A stretch of 64,000 bases of DNA from assembly GCA_963931925.1 (NCBI GenBank), contig OZ007569.1:19934982-19998981 (forward strand), written 5' to 3'. The notes beneath the pieces were generated by a model, which worked only from the letters and a program-made list of their open reading frames with translations, made no database searches and had not been told where the DNA came from. The DNA comes from Onchidella celtica (Eukaryota; Mollusca; Gastropoda; Systellommatophora; Onchidiidae). The first letter of the stretch is position 1. Every line of letters starts with the position of its first letter. Made by a program: the position numbers and the translations under genes. This document shows positions 45,001 through 58,703 of the stretch, in pieces.

Positions 45001-48000
45001 ATTTGGTGTAAAAATTATTGCAATGCTCCTTTTTATTGCAAAGCTATGGCTTTTTAAAGACCCCTCCCCTCGTCAAAAACGGAAGCAACTTCCAAGAAAA
45101 TCACCATTAAAGATGGAGGAGCAATTTTCGCTCTCGGCGAGATGGGTGGCCTTACCATCTCCCTAACAATGGGTACTTGCAATTATCAACCTACGGTTTT
45201 AAAATTTTGCATGTCTATGCCAATATAAATGATACACGCCCTGGGAAAATTTTGTGACAATAGGTTAATAAATTTTGAAGCTATCGGGAGTTCAATGAAT
45301 CTGATAATTGCTGTGACATTCGATATTAAAGGCATTAAAAGCAATATTTATCATATTTAGAGGCTGATTTGAGACCTAATATTTTCACAGAATGTGGAAA
45401 AATGGTTGAACTTTAAGTATCAATCAAAATTTAAAAAATCATAAAATATTCGGTTATTTGTGTTTCATTGCGATTTTCTCCGTTTCGTCCAGTGCGACTT
45501 CGTTGAGGTTAGTGGGGATCGCTCACATATAAAGGCTGGATGAAAATACTGACAGGGCTGAGGAGGACAATTCCCACCTATGAAAATATGTCATTTAATT
45601 TCACAGCTAAGCTAAACTCTTACTACATCATGAACAGTAGCTTTTAAAATACATCAGCTGAAACTTACATCCAAGTACAGCTCTTCCAGTGACCAGTGAT
45701 TTGCTTGGGCAACAAACTGACGCGTAGCAGTGATGTAAGCTTCTGGAATAAACAAGCCTCCCAGCCATACCTGCAGGTTCTGTCAAATATAAAAAGCCAA
45801 GTTTCAATGTGCTTGTCAATAGAAAGGATATTAGTGAATGAGTGTAAAGATCGAATTCTAACATCTGATGCTAACTTGTTCTAACATCAATTTTACACTA
45901 CTCCTCATCCTCTAAGATGGAAACTGAATAGAGTAGAGTACAAGGAAAAACAAAAAAAATTTCTCTTTTTAACATCATTCCATAGAATGAAATAGGCTCT
46001 CTATCTATCTGGCTAATAATTTTGTAAAATTAATAATCTAATAATATCTTTAGGTCACTGAAAAATGGAAATTGAACAAAGAATAACGTGGAGCAGGAAA
46101 AAACTTTTTTTTTTTTTTAAAGGGCATCTCCATCTCCTTTAAAGTTAAAGCCTTGTCTTTGGCGTATACAGTGTTGTTTTTTTCACTGCATGGCAGGCTG
46201 GACTATACATTCTCCCTGTCACTATACACAAATGTTTCCTACCTTGAGCTCCCTGGCTCCTCCAGACTGAGTAGCCTGCGCAATGACCTGAAGCTGCTTG
46301 ATACGCATGCTGAAGTCAGTGATCCACTGGATGACGGTCAGGCCAGCTGGTACGTTGTAACGTCTCCAGGATGATGGAATGATGCCTAGTAGTTAGTCAG
46401 AGAGAGAGAGGACCAATGAATAAAAATTATAAAGGACTAAAGCTGAGTTTTCATTTGTACGGAAACGGCAATGGACACATCAAAAACACATTACATGAAA
46501 TAAACAGAATTTATTCCAGTGTTTGAGAACACCATTTCTGTACATATGGAAACAACTCTTGCTTTTTGCTACTTGATAGATTTTTGACATTCTCGTACAT
46601 GAAAACCCAGCTTAAGTCTGAGTTTGGAGAAAGTATATCAACACGATAAGGGTCACTTTGCGCTATCTGAGACCCCATGATGTTAGTGAGCACGCACATG
46701 CATATTTCAAAATTTCAATACTATGGGAAGATAGACAATGACATCATTTTCAAGTAAAAAATTCCATGAAATAATATAATTACAAACCTTTTTAATTGCT
46801 TCTGGATAAATTGGACCCATGACATGCCATGAAGGTTACCATCAAACACACTAAATATGCAATGCCATTATTACATTTCATAATCTAAAAAATCTGTTAC
46901 CTACTTTACAAAACTTTAGATCACAGATAGGACAGAATTTGATGAACTCACCTTTGACCAGATCAGCCATCATTGAACGATGATGATTGGTTGGTTTCTT
47001 CTCTCCATCGCAAACTTTGATCATATCCTGGAGATCTCTACGGACATCACTCAGCAGCTTTGTGCCAGCATTCACTTCACGCTCGAAAAAACGGAACAGT
47101 GGGTCTTTGATGTTCTCCATTGTGCGCTTCATTCCACCCAGGGACTGTTGAACAAATGAAATAAACTTAGTGACATCTCAGCAAACACATGACATAATGG
47201 TAAGGAAATTACCTGATACATTAAGTTAGTTTACTCTAGTGGTGTTAGTAATAAATGTAGCAACAGCCCCTTTGTGTGTGCAGAGAGAATAGATTTTTGC
47301 ATACTATAATGAGCCAGATTAGCATCTCAAATGAAGCGTTAACTCCATGTAAAAACTCCTCCACTAGAGATTTAATTAAACAATAAATAAAATAAAAAAG
47401 CAAAGCTTTTAATTCCTCTAAAAATGGATGCTTTTGGATGGTTATGTGAAACAACAAAATGTCAATATCATGATCAATAAGGGTAAAGTGCAAAACATCT
47501 TATTCTCTCCCCCCCCCCCCCCCCCCTCTTCATAATTAGCCCGAAACAATGACTGTCTGACATGCTACAATTTAAATCAGCGGTCACTGACAGAAGATGT
47601 AAGTGAATGAAAAACATTTAATTTTCAATCTGAATATCATGATAAAATCTACTGAAAGTTTTTCTCCAATAAAATGTTTTTGACTTGAAAATTTGGAGAG
47701 GCGAATACATCCAGTCATTAGTAAAGATCATTTCAGACATAATCTCATTAAACATCATGATGGCCTACACAAACAGGTAACGAAATACACCCTTCTGCTT
47801 GACTTGACAAACAGGTAGGCTGAAAATGAATTCCCCACTGATTACATCAATCTCATCCACAGCCAGGTATCTGTCACCCCTGTCTGCTCACGTCCAGTAA
47901 TTATGATGTGGCTCAAATACAAAGTGAATCACACCATTAATCAAGGAAATCTACTAAAGCAAGGTTTCTCAAGCTGGGGTAAATTTTCTCGCAGGGATCA

Positions 48001-51000
48001 ATTTTGCTTACCCAGGGAGTAAATGTGCTGTAACATTGTTATGTGTTATTGTTATTTGAGTTGAAAATAAATGGGTTAAAAACAGTATTTTAAAATAATT
48101 TCTCCTTTGGAGGTGTCTTCTTATGGTAGATTATAGCAATATAAACTCGCATTGCTGAACAAAACAAGGTGGAGGTAACTTTTCTTTCAGAAATGTCAGA
48201 GGCACAGGTTTTATGGGCTGCCCAGGGGCCTCTGCTAGCTGGGGGCCTCCAGAGATTAAGTGAAATTAGAAATATCAAAACCTTATTTTAATTTCTATTG
48301 CAGGCCGTTCTCCTTAAAACATACAGTATCATTTTCATGAAAATCAATATGTTGGTAGGTATTACATGTAATATTTAATGTGACATTATGTTGTAGAAGT
48401 TGAATAAACTGATTTTAAGAATCCAGAATTTGTGCTTTTATTGATTTTTACTAGGGGTGTCACAGTTACTGCAGCCCGTGGCATACAGGACAAAAAAAAT
48501 TGAGTGCCCCTGAACTAAAGTGTCATCATGGCACTCTTACCCTTTTCTTTGCAGTTCTACTTACCAGCATTGCATAATGAAAATAGGGCCTGGACATTAA
48601 TTTAATTAGAAACCCTATCCTTCTACCTACGCAGTTTTCTCATTCTCTGCTTACCACTGTGTCATATATTTCTACCTTGGCAGGAAATTAAAATGTTGCC
48701 TGATTTATACTGACTAATCACCTCTCCAGTATTCAGGAAGACTGATTACTTTGACTATCGTGAAATGGTCAATTTCCTCTCCCTCTGTCCACTCCTCTAT
48801 CTCATTTCTGGTGTGCAAAATGCCACATTGGCCACTGAGCCTATGGATGGGTTACACAATAATGGGAGAAAACTTGATTAATCTATGGCCACCCAGCCAG
48901 GTAAATGGTAAACCTCCCCTCTCAGGTGTCACTTTTTCACATCATTCTGTTTATGTGGTGGCTGATTAAATATTGAATTCACGCATTAGAATACATGCTC
49001 TAAGTATGGGGATTAGCTCTTAATACTTTCTGTGGTTCGGGTTAGGCATTTTTCTATAAACTTTTCACGAATTTGGACAAAGTGTGGGTGAAAGTGAAAT
49101 CAAATACCTTTTCCTGAAAGCAATTGTCCGCTGAAACAAAAACCCTGTGAATACTTCACCCTACATAAACAGGTACTAGTATTCTTTGGAACAAATTACT
49201 GGCTTGGCATGAGGATCGCATTTAAATTCTGGGCATGATGGATGTTGCCAGCCAACTTTTTAACATGAGATAAATACATGAAGCATGTCAATGTACAAAT
49301 AAACTCCTGCTGATTTTCTGTATTGTTATCGGTATCTTGTTGTACAAAAAGGTCTTGACACTTTCACCCCCAATTTAAGTTTGGGTTTTACGGCGTGTCA
49401 GCACGATAATGGTCATTTTGCGCCCTTCATAGACTAATTGGGTTCATGTTGTTTATTTATGTTATAATTTGATCACATTGGTAAAATTCTTAAAAGCTGT
49501 TTTGTATATAATATCTGGAAAAAGTTTTGTAAATGGGTACAAAAGTTTTTAAATCAAGTTGTAGATCTTAGACTCTCTCAGAAAGGACAGGATCTCATCC
49601 CTGAAGATGGCAACATTATCAACAGTAATAAACAGCATCACTGTATCAAACAAACTGTCGGGTATTTGCCATATTGTATGTGCATTTTTGCTTTTCAAGA
49701 AAGTGAAGATTGAAGTTTGGTCAGTAAAAGGCCTAAAATGCATAAAACATTATATTACAAACACATTTCTTGAAAAGTTTTTTTACCCAATTGGAATGAC
49801 ACTTGTACATAGTGAAATTAGGAATGAGAGAACCACTTTCTTGTCAAAACCTTGAAATCGGTAAAATGTTGCATACAACAATATGCAATATGCCCCTCAA
49901 AATATTGGCAGAAACTCAATCTGATAAACCTTATGTATCTCCCTCAGTTACCAAAAACTTGTTTACTAAAATTCTGTTATTCTCCTCTATCCTCTCTTCT
50001 GTAACACTTTAGGCCTACCATATGTTATGCAATAGGTTTCTACAACAGCTGATGCCATCGGTCCTGTACATCACATGTGAGATTTAAAATCTTGACAAAC
50101 CAATGTACTCCAAGTGAGTACATAATTGTACGCTTTCATGCAGTGTCAAAAGTTCATTACGGTTCTAAAAATTAAAATCTGATACAATATTGTAAAAGTA
50201 CATGTAATTTGATGCAACACTTGAGAGATTTTCAGTGGAATCAAGCATGCATAACTTTCCAATCATAGCAAGAGGGCAAATGTACATCTCAGCTAATGTC
50301 AATTAGTACACCTCAGAACATTCTGTTCAGATATAGTACCATAGCTGGAATTTCTGTGATCATGGTCAGTGACTGATCTACTATGAAACTCATGAAGCTT
50401 AAGCTTCAGGGCCCCCAATATCAGAAGGACCCTGAACAAACTTTTTTCAATATGTGAATTTTGGATGTTGCCCTATTGTTATTGATTGCGAAAGGGCCCC
50501 ATGACAGTTCAGGTTTCAGGGTCCCAAAAATTTACGTCCACCAGTGATCATGGTGCCTAGATGTAAAACAATACTTCATTTCCACAATCATGCTGCCCTG
50601 TAGTACTGGCAAGTGCCACGAAGGCGTATCTTTGCTCATGATATCACAGGGTCACCAGCGACATCTTTCCTCTTCCTCTCCTTCCACACCACAGGCAAAT
50701 ACATACACAATAACCTGATATGATCAATTAACTGAATAGAAATGCCAATGAACTCAAGGAGGACAATGGCTCAAGAACAAAAGCAGTTGTTGGCAGCAAG
50801 AACAAAAAGTGCCTTCTGATTCTGCGTACCCAAACACACACACACAAAAAAAGGAATTGTTTAGGAAATGAAAATCTAATTACTATTCTTGATAATTACA
50901 CTTTGATCCAAAGAATCCAAGTCTGTGCATGCCCACCACCCAAAGGTACTAACAGTATGACTTCAAAAAAAAAGAAAAGAAAGAAGGGGGGGGGGGGTGA

Positions 51001-54000
51001 AAAAAAAAAAGCTATTGCACTAAATAATTGATAAGAATTCACGTTCATCACAATTATATTTTGCAAATTAAAAATATACTTAGTGATCTTGTGGACAGGA
51101 ATGTTGTGAGGAATTTGACAAATTTTGAGAGGTGGAGGTGGAGGTGGGTGGGGAGATTGCTGATAACATAATGCTGATAGCAATGGGGACGAAGCCAACC
51201 TACCTTTTTCAAGATTTATCAATCATCATGAATGAAGAATGCATTTGAAAGACATTTCGTCACAGTCATAATACAATTGCCTAAGTCATTTTAAAAATAT
51301 TTAAAACGGAAGGCTGAATGTCACAGATAAAATAAGGTTGGTTTGTTGTGTTTCCTGAAAGACATGAAGTTTTGGACTGAGCTTTCAATGTCCGAATTTT
51401 GACACAAAAACCACTTTTTGAGCAAGTCACAACATTTGCAAAGCTATGAAACTTTTTCATGCTTTATGGAAATGTTATAGAAATGACTTAGGCAAATGTG
51501 TTATGACTGTGGCGATTTAATGCGCAATAATAAAGACCTAATGAGGCACTTGTATCTTCTCTCCGAGTCCAAAGAAAAGGTTCAATGGAGCTTTTAATCA
51601 GTTTCATTTGGGAAAAATCATTCTTGTACTGGATTGCCGCGCTTGGTACTGGCATAAGACAATTACAGGGCCACTCGCATAGAATTAAATCTGTAATACA
51701 ATTTACTTGCGAACAGCTCACTTCTCCAAGTGCCATGTACTGTCTGACTTTAGATTTGTAATGACAGGTGTCCACTGAAAGTGTTGTGTTAAATCTATTG
51801 CCATATTTGCTGTGATATTAAAGGCTTCTCATGTTTAAACCTTTCATGTCTGCTGACGAGGATTACATAATTTCTGTAGTGAATTTGTTCAGATCCTGCA
51901 GAATTTATAAATTAAAACAAACAGAACCAGATTTTTACCACCCCATATTTAAAAAAAAAAATAATAAAAAGGTATCTAAATAAAGTTTAAATAAATAAAT
52001 AAAACTGGGACACTGCAAATAAAGCAAAGCAGCAAATTATCCCTGGGTGGTAAAGTAGCCCTGCCTTCTTACAAATTTAACCCTATGAAAGAAAATTAAC
52101 AAAGTGTTATAAGCTGAAGCACTGGAATGAAAAAAAAAAAAAAGATCTGATCAAAAAAGGAAGCAACTTCAAGAAAAAAAGGCAGACTAAATGAAATCAT
52201 CCGACTTGCCTGTGACAAAATCACCTAAAAATAAAAGGTTGCATTATAGATGAATGAAATCTCTATCTTTAAAATTCTCATGATCCAAGTGGACCCTAAA
52301 TGAACATTATAAATAAAAGAACTTTGGCGAGTTTCTGCACCCCCAACAATGACTCAAAAATACTAAAAAATAATAACGAAACCAATGATGAAATGAAAGG
52401 GTATGTGGATCCTGTCATGGGAACAGGTTTCAGATCATAATGATAAATATAATAACAAAACTGACGGTAAAACAAAAGAGTATGGATGTGGGTGGAACAG
52501 TTTTCAGATCATCATATTATAAAGGAAGGAAGTCTTCCAGTGTAATCATGAAAGGCTTTGTAACAGCTGAGCTTTAAATTCTGCAAAATATCATATTACA
52601 CTTACAAAAATGTAAAAGTGTACGTGGGCATATTTTGAAACGTCTTGAAGTTCGCTATATTTTTAATACTTCCGTTGATAATGAGCCACAACTGAGTTGA
52701 ACAGAAGAAAGTGTTCCGACATTTTGAGCCAGAAAAAAAGACACATTTTCTGTGAGTAAAATTACAAAATATGACAGGAAATTTTGTTCCGTGGCTCAAT
52801 TTACATATTGGTGATCGAATCTCAAATTTAAAAATCACATATCTGTGATTTCCCTAAAACAATGGGCCAACTAGTAATAATAATAATAATAACATAACCA
52901 ATGATGAAATAAAAAGGTATGGATGTGGGTTGATTCTGTCATGGGAACAGTTTCCAGATCGTAGTAATAAAAATAATAACAAAAACGATGAATAAAAGGG
53001 TATGGATGTGGGTTGATTCTGTCATGGGAAGGGTTTCCAGATCGTAATAATAAAAATAATAACAAAAACAATGATGAAATAAAAAGGTATGGATGTGGAT
53101 GGGTCCTGTCATGGGAACAGTTTTCAGATCATAATAACAAAAATAACAACAAAACCAAGGATAAAATAAAAAGGGTATGGATGTGGGTGGATCCTGTAAT
53201 GGGAAGAGTTTTTTCAGATCCTGAGATCTGATACTCGGTCCAACATCTACTGGTTAAATGAGAATGTACTTTACCTCCACAACACTTTCCTGAGTAAGTT
53301 CGTAAAGTCAAGTAAACATTAGTTTGAAGAGTTCAGATGCAGCATAAAATGACACTGAAAGTTGCCACCAGGTGGACAAAAATGGCAAATGTAAAAAATG
53401 TGCATGTAAATTCACTGGCAGCTATGTCTCTCGCTTCATATAAAAAAAAGAAGATTTTTTTGGCACACTGACACAATGGCATTGATTCAAGGTAAGGAAA
53501 GGACAATTGGAGAGATGATTACAGTGTGTATGTTTCCCTTTGCGAAGAGTTTCTTTTGTCTTTAAATTGCTGTGACTGTTATTTTTTTCTGTGACACATA
53601 CATCAAAAACATATTGTATTGTGTAGTGAATATCCAATAGCACACATACAAACCCTTGAACATGGACTATGCACCCATTTTAAATTTAATTCTATTTCAA
53701 ATTCAGCCATGATGTGTTTAATGTACGCTTGCTCTAAGCCATATGCTTTAAACATGCAACTCAGTGTATGACTTGAAACTTTTTTCTTTATACTTCTTAC
53801 AAAGTTTGTTAAACCCCACACAATGTGTCCAGCCATTCTTCAGGGTACGTCAACACTTGGGAATGATTTCCTGTCATGTCGAGGAAGATTTCCATGTACT
53901 TCATACATTCAGGCTGTGGTTAACATATTTCACGAAACACATAATCCAATATGCTTTTATTCAAGAGTGGCTGCACTACTGAAATTTGACCAAAAAAATG

Positions 54001-57000
54001 AAAACTGATATCCTTAACTTACGGGTTTAAGGCACAATGCTGAAACAGCACATCAAATGTTTGATGACCTCCGTCAGCATAGATATTATGTTTATAATTT
54101 TCTTCATTTATCTGTCAGGTTGTAATGACTGTAATGTCATTGCCTATTGACTCATGTAATGTGACATTGGCAAATAAGATTTTAGCAAAAACAAACTATT
54201 AAAATGATCAGTATAGCCAGCAATTTTGGATACACTGAAACTGGGATACTGTTAATAATAATGTGTTAAAAATACAATAGAAATGTTAAGTTAGGGAGCT
54301 CTGCTGTTCAGTAACTATTCAAGCATGCAATTCTCAACAGCTTCATGGTCACAAAAGGAAACAAAAATACAAGACAAAACAGCAGGACAACATAAATATA
54401 TAAGTACAATGTAATCCGGCACTGACATGAAAGATGCACGTACATGCCAATACAAGGAATACTTATAAATAAATAGTGCACAGATGTGGACTGAACACAA
54501 ACCAATAAGCTAATAAAAAAAATAAAAAATTATGGAATGTGTATATGCAATTAATGAAATCAGTGATATAGTGCATCATGGAAAAAAAAATGCCCGTCCC
54601 CTTTCTCCATCATCTGTGTTTCTTGACGGGTAGTGGCCACCAGTCTCTTTTTTTGCCAGAAAAACAATCAGCACTAATGAAATCAACCACTGAAATACTG
54701 ATTTTACAATTCGCGTTTCATCAATTCCAATGCACATCCATTGAGACTTCTCTTATCACACCAAACAATGAACAGATCAAGACGAGCTATTCTGATATTA
54801 CTTTGGTGCACTGTACATGAGAAGGTCACTTTCCAAAATTGCAAAGTTTGATAAAAGTTGCTATTCGCACTGTGAAATATCCCATCATGAATTCAGTGTT
54901 ATTTGAAAAGAAATGCAGATTTTCATGTCTATGTTCAATCATTAGAATTATATTACCAGAAAAATTTGTTGATGAGGTATTTCTGCATACCCAAATGGGT
55001 GCAATTTCATCATTTAATATATCACATTTGCAGTTTTCCAAGATACTTTAATATTCACAAGTGAGATTTTCATAACATGCTAATGCTTTTTTAGAAATTG
55101 TGCTAAGAATTCAAAATCTATTGCAGGTGTGTTATTCAACTGTAAATGAGTCATGGCATAAACAGCAAGCCATGCAATAGGCAGGCTGACAAGAAGGTCA
55201 TTCATTACACTTACCTTGGGAACCAGTTCAAGCCATGCAGTGACTGAGGTGTGCAGTGTTCTCATCCAAGCTGGACGGCCATCTGCCAGTCGTTTGTTAT
55301 GCTCATCTGGTGAGGCAACCACTTCTTCCTCCAACAATTGCATGCGCAGAAGATTGGCTATCATGCTGCTTCCTACAGAAAGAAGAGGTAAAATGTTCTC
55401 TGTAACCCTGTTTAATATGTCCTTGATGATGGCTCTGTGATGACATTCCATCAGACACCAAATTAGAGACACCAAATCCCACAACCACAGAAGATTACAT
55501 AAATATTATCACTGAGCCATATTTACCATGATTTCTAAGATATACACCAAATGAATTGGACAAAATTATCTTAATTAATCAGGTCCACTACTCTTATCTG
55601 AATCACTTCCAGATAATCAGATTTCAATATTGTTCAAATTTTTGGACATCCAGGATATAAAGTTTTGGCACAACTCATGGCATAACGTAAGCACACTATG
55701 GCAAAACCCCTTTGAGCAAACCCATGATAATCCCTACAGCAAACCACAGACAGAAATGTTCACAGGTGATGAAAGAAAGTAATGTGATACACTAAAGCAT
55801 TTGTGATCAGGTTTCTTAAACTCCTGAATGATGAAAATGGCATTTTAATTGATGCTCCACAGAAACTTTTCAGAGCTTTCTGGATTTCAGAACTGTCAAA
55901 GAGGGGTTGGGGACTTGAAATACTGGCTTTAAGAATCTAAATGTCTACTCATTATGGAAAAACTATTTTTCTCAAACACTTCTGATAGGACAGGGGTGTA
56001 AATGACATTTGAAAAGATTCTCTGAAAATGAAATGCTAGGGGTCGCGTAGGCCTCGGTGGGGTCAAGGGAATAAGAGTTACTTCCCTTGCCTTGCATCTA
56101 TTTCCCCAACTGGCTAGGCCTAGGCTTTTTTCGTGGGTCAAAGAATTTTTCTCTGAAACCTCAGAGATTCTCGGACTAACGATAGTGAAGGAAACTCGTC
56201 TGTTAGAGGATTTTCCTCTGAAAATTCGTCATACAAATAGCAAACCAATCAAACCAATGTCGTGAATATAGTATTAATGTAGTTGTGAAATTATTTGTTT
56301 TTATTCGTGGTTTTTAGGTTTCGATTTGTTACTGTTGAAAAAATATATCATCAGTGAATAAAGAAAACAAAAAACAACCTGAAAAAAAACTAAAAAATAA
56401 GGATAGATTTAGCTCCAGATCTAGGAATTTACCCTCAAAATTCAACAAAAAAAATCTGAACCCAGAGAAAATCTGAAAGATTTACACCTCTGATAGGAAT
56501 ATTAACCATTCCTAAAAGTCAACACTGAAACTGGAGATGCCAAATGTTCATACTGAGGACTCACCAAGTGTTGTCAGAAGCACTTTTTCTGCATTGTTGG
56601 GCAAGCCGAGCCAAGATGGGGTTTGGGATCCTTCCATGTTGTCCACAAACTGAACAAACTGTTCACGCCTGGAAGATTCCAAAATTTCCTCACATAATAA
56701 TTGTATATTTGATTTTTTTCACATAAAAAAAAAAAGAACAAAAAAAAACCCTCTTAATTCTCTACCTCATTTTAGCTATTGAAACTCATTAAACTAAATT
56801 TGCTCTATACCAATGCTTTTTTCCTTTTAACAGCTGTACTGTTTACACTGAAAGATTCTAAACTTTCTTCAGAGCATCTGTCTTGTGATATACTCATTTC
56901 GGATCTGGTCCCACCTATTGGACTCCATGATTATGAATCTTGCTTGTTTATCATATTTTTCATGAAAGAAAAAGAGAAAAAATAAAACCCAGGGTATTCC

Positions 57001-58703
57001 ATAGAATGTTCTTAGTTCATTCAACTTTTTTTCCATTCTGGTCAAAGTTTGTGAAAGAGACTGAAAAATTTAAAACATACTACTTTCTCCACATTAACCA
57101 ATACAAGGGTTGGAGCTAAGCAGTGATTTGCATTTACTGACAGACAATAATCAAGTTTTCCAACACAGATACACTTTATATACCATAGTTAATGATAAGA
57201 ATAAAGAAGAAATATACAGAGTGAAAAATGCTAAGGGTAAAACTATTCAAACTAATAAGTTACCTGACTCCATCCGGCATTGTGATGTGTTTGCCCTTGA
57301 TCCCATCAAGATCTCTGACCAGGACGAAATCTCCCTCGAAGCTTTTCGGCGTGAACAGCTTATTCACAAATGTGTTCAGTAAACGCTGGTGGAGAGTAAA
57401 CATGACAGTTCAGCATTCTAGTTACCTATTCTGTATGTCTGTGAACTTTCAACTTCATCTTTGAAACTAAATTTTAAGAGACCAATTGAATGTTTAAAAT
57501 TATATTATAAACTTTACCGGGAGGTAGGTTACCTTGACAAAGATGAAGAGCTTCTTTATTCAAACTTATGAAAAAAAAACAAACAAAAAAACAAACAAAC
57601 CCAAATTGGGTTTTCAGGTATTTTTCAAGAAAATATAAATGCACATATGCAGCAAAATTCAGCTTAGAGTAACTGACTGTTTTCTATTTCATCTTCTATA
57701 ATTGCCATTCTCTTTTTAATAAGTGCAAAACTAAAGTGCAAACAAGCACAAAAAAAACAACAACAACTTCACCATCACAAAAACACATTATGGATATATC
57801 TTACCTGATCAAAGTCATTGTCAATTTTGCCTCCATAGATGCACTGAGCCAATAGGGTTCTGATAGCATCCCATGGAACTTTCTCTGGTGGCAGATTTGT
57901 TCTTCCCTGTTACAGAGCCAAGACAATAAGAATATGCAAAGTCAACACTGATTGAATCATCTGCCCCAATCATACAGAAATATTTCCAAATGTTAACTGA
58001 CAGAACATACCACTAGCCAAAAATTCAGTGGAATCCCAGGAACATGGTGGTGATTTCTAGTCTGAAAATAAGACTTTGCATTACCACATCATATGGGCAC
58101 AGCTAATATCACAAAACTAGGCAGAAAATATCCTCCAATCCATCCCCTGGATAAGTATGACGGATTGTACAACATGCCAGATAACCAAAACTTATGGAAA
58201 CTGTAACTGGAAAATCTTTATAAGGCTGAAAACAAACCAAAACCACTTGTCTAGCCTGAATCGAGATGTAAGCTTGCATCCTTGGTATGTTTATGAATAC
58301 ACAATGACACACGCTGAGGTCTGATGAAAATCTCGACATGGATGAGGTCAGCCCAGAGGATGACAATTCCCACTTTGCTTAAACAACCTGAGGTAAACAG
58401 TACTTTGCCATAGCTGGCTCTCAAAAAGGCCCTTGAAAACCACTTGATTTCTTAGGACATCATCTGACAAAGTCCGTCAATTTCTAACAAGAAAAGTAAG
58501 CTTTCCACAATAACTATTAGTTTCAAGCCTACCATTGCCACTGAATCAATCCAGACATCCAGCATATCACAAGCAACACGCAAATCTGACTCAGTGAACT
58601 CATACTTCTTGGCCCATCCCAGTGGTGTGTAGCGCATGCGCTCCTGGAGAATGGCATGCAGCCAGGCAAGAAGGAAGTACAGCCTAGCTCGTTCATTGGG
58701 AGC
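42035..58703 (-). CDS. DYNC1H1: Dynein heavy chain exons encoding the AAA6 lid and C-terminal domain
   Basis: In transcript order: 58533-58703, 57805-57906, 57264-57385, 56565-56668, 55215-55372, 46952-47144, 46243-46385, 45669-45779, 44492-44549, 43607-43703 and 42035-42209 (with stop). They encode [159 protein letters not shown] and [20 protein letters not shown]. The C-terminal domain sits against the AAA ring and affects motor processivity in animal dyneins. The protein ends ALISSDLS. Confidence 0.95.

Larger units (their letters stand above)
47145..55214. other. Large dynein intron (8.1 kb)
   Basis: Separates the exon encoding [11 protein letters not shown] (55215-55372) from the one encoding [11 protein letters not shown] (46952-47144). 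It contains a C-homopolymer (about 47509-47526), the dispersed repeat at 49374-49450, a G-run near 50987-50998 and two groups of 82-88-bp tandem units (52357-52520 and 52875-53222). Open frames inside it show no recognisable domain on either strand. Confidence 0.75.

Noticed and set aside
47940..48520. Possible hAT-type MITE (left end CAAGGTTTCTCAAGCTGGGG, right end near GCCCCTGAACTAAAG).
   Set aside because: The ends are too diverged to show inverted repeats or an 8-bp target duplication by eye.
52357..53222. CRISPR-like array of repeats and spacers.
   Set aside because: Units are contiguous minisatellite repeats without unique spacers, in an animal intron.
57110..57382. 90-codon plus-strand open frame.
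   Set aside because: Its 3' half is antisense to the well-supported dynein exon 57264-57385.
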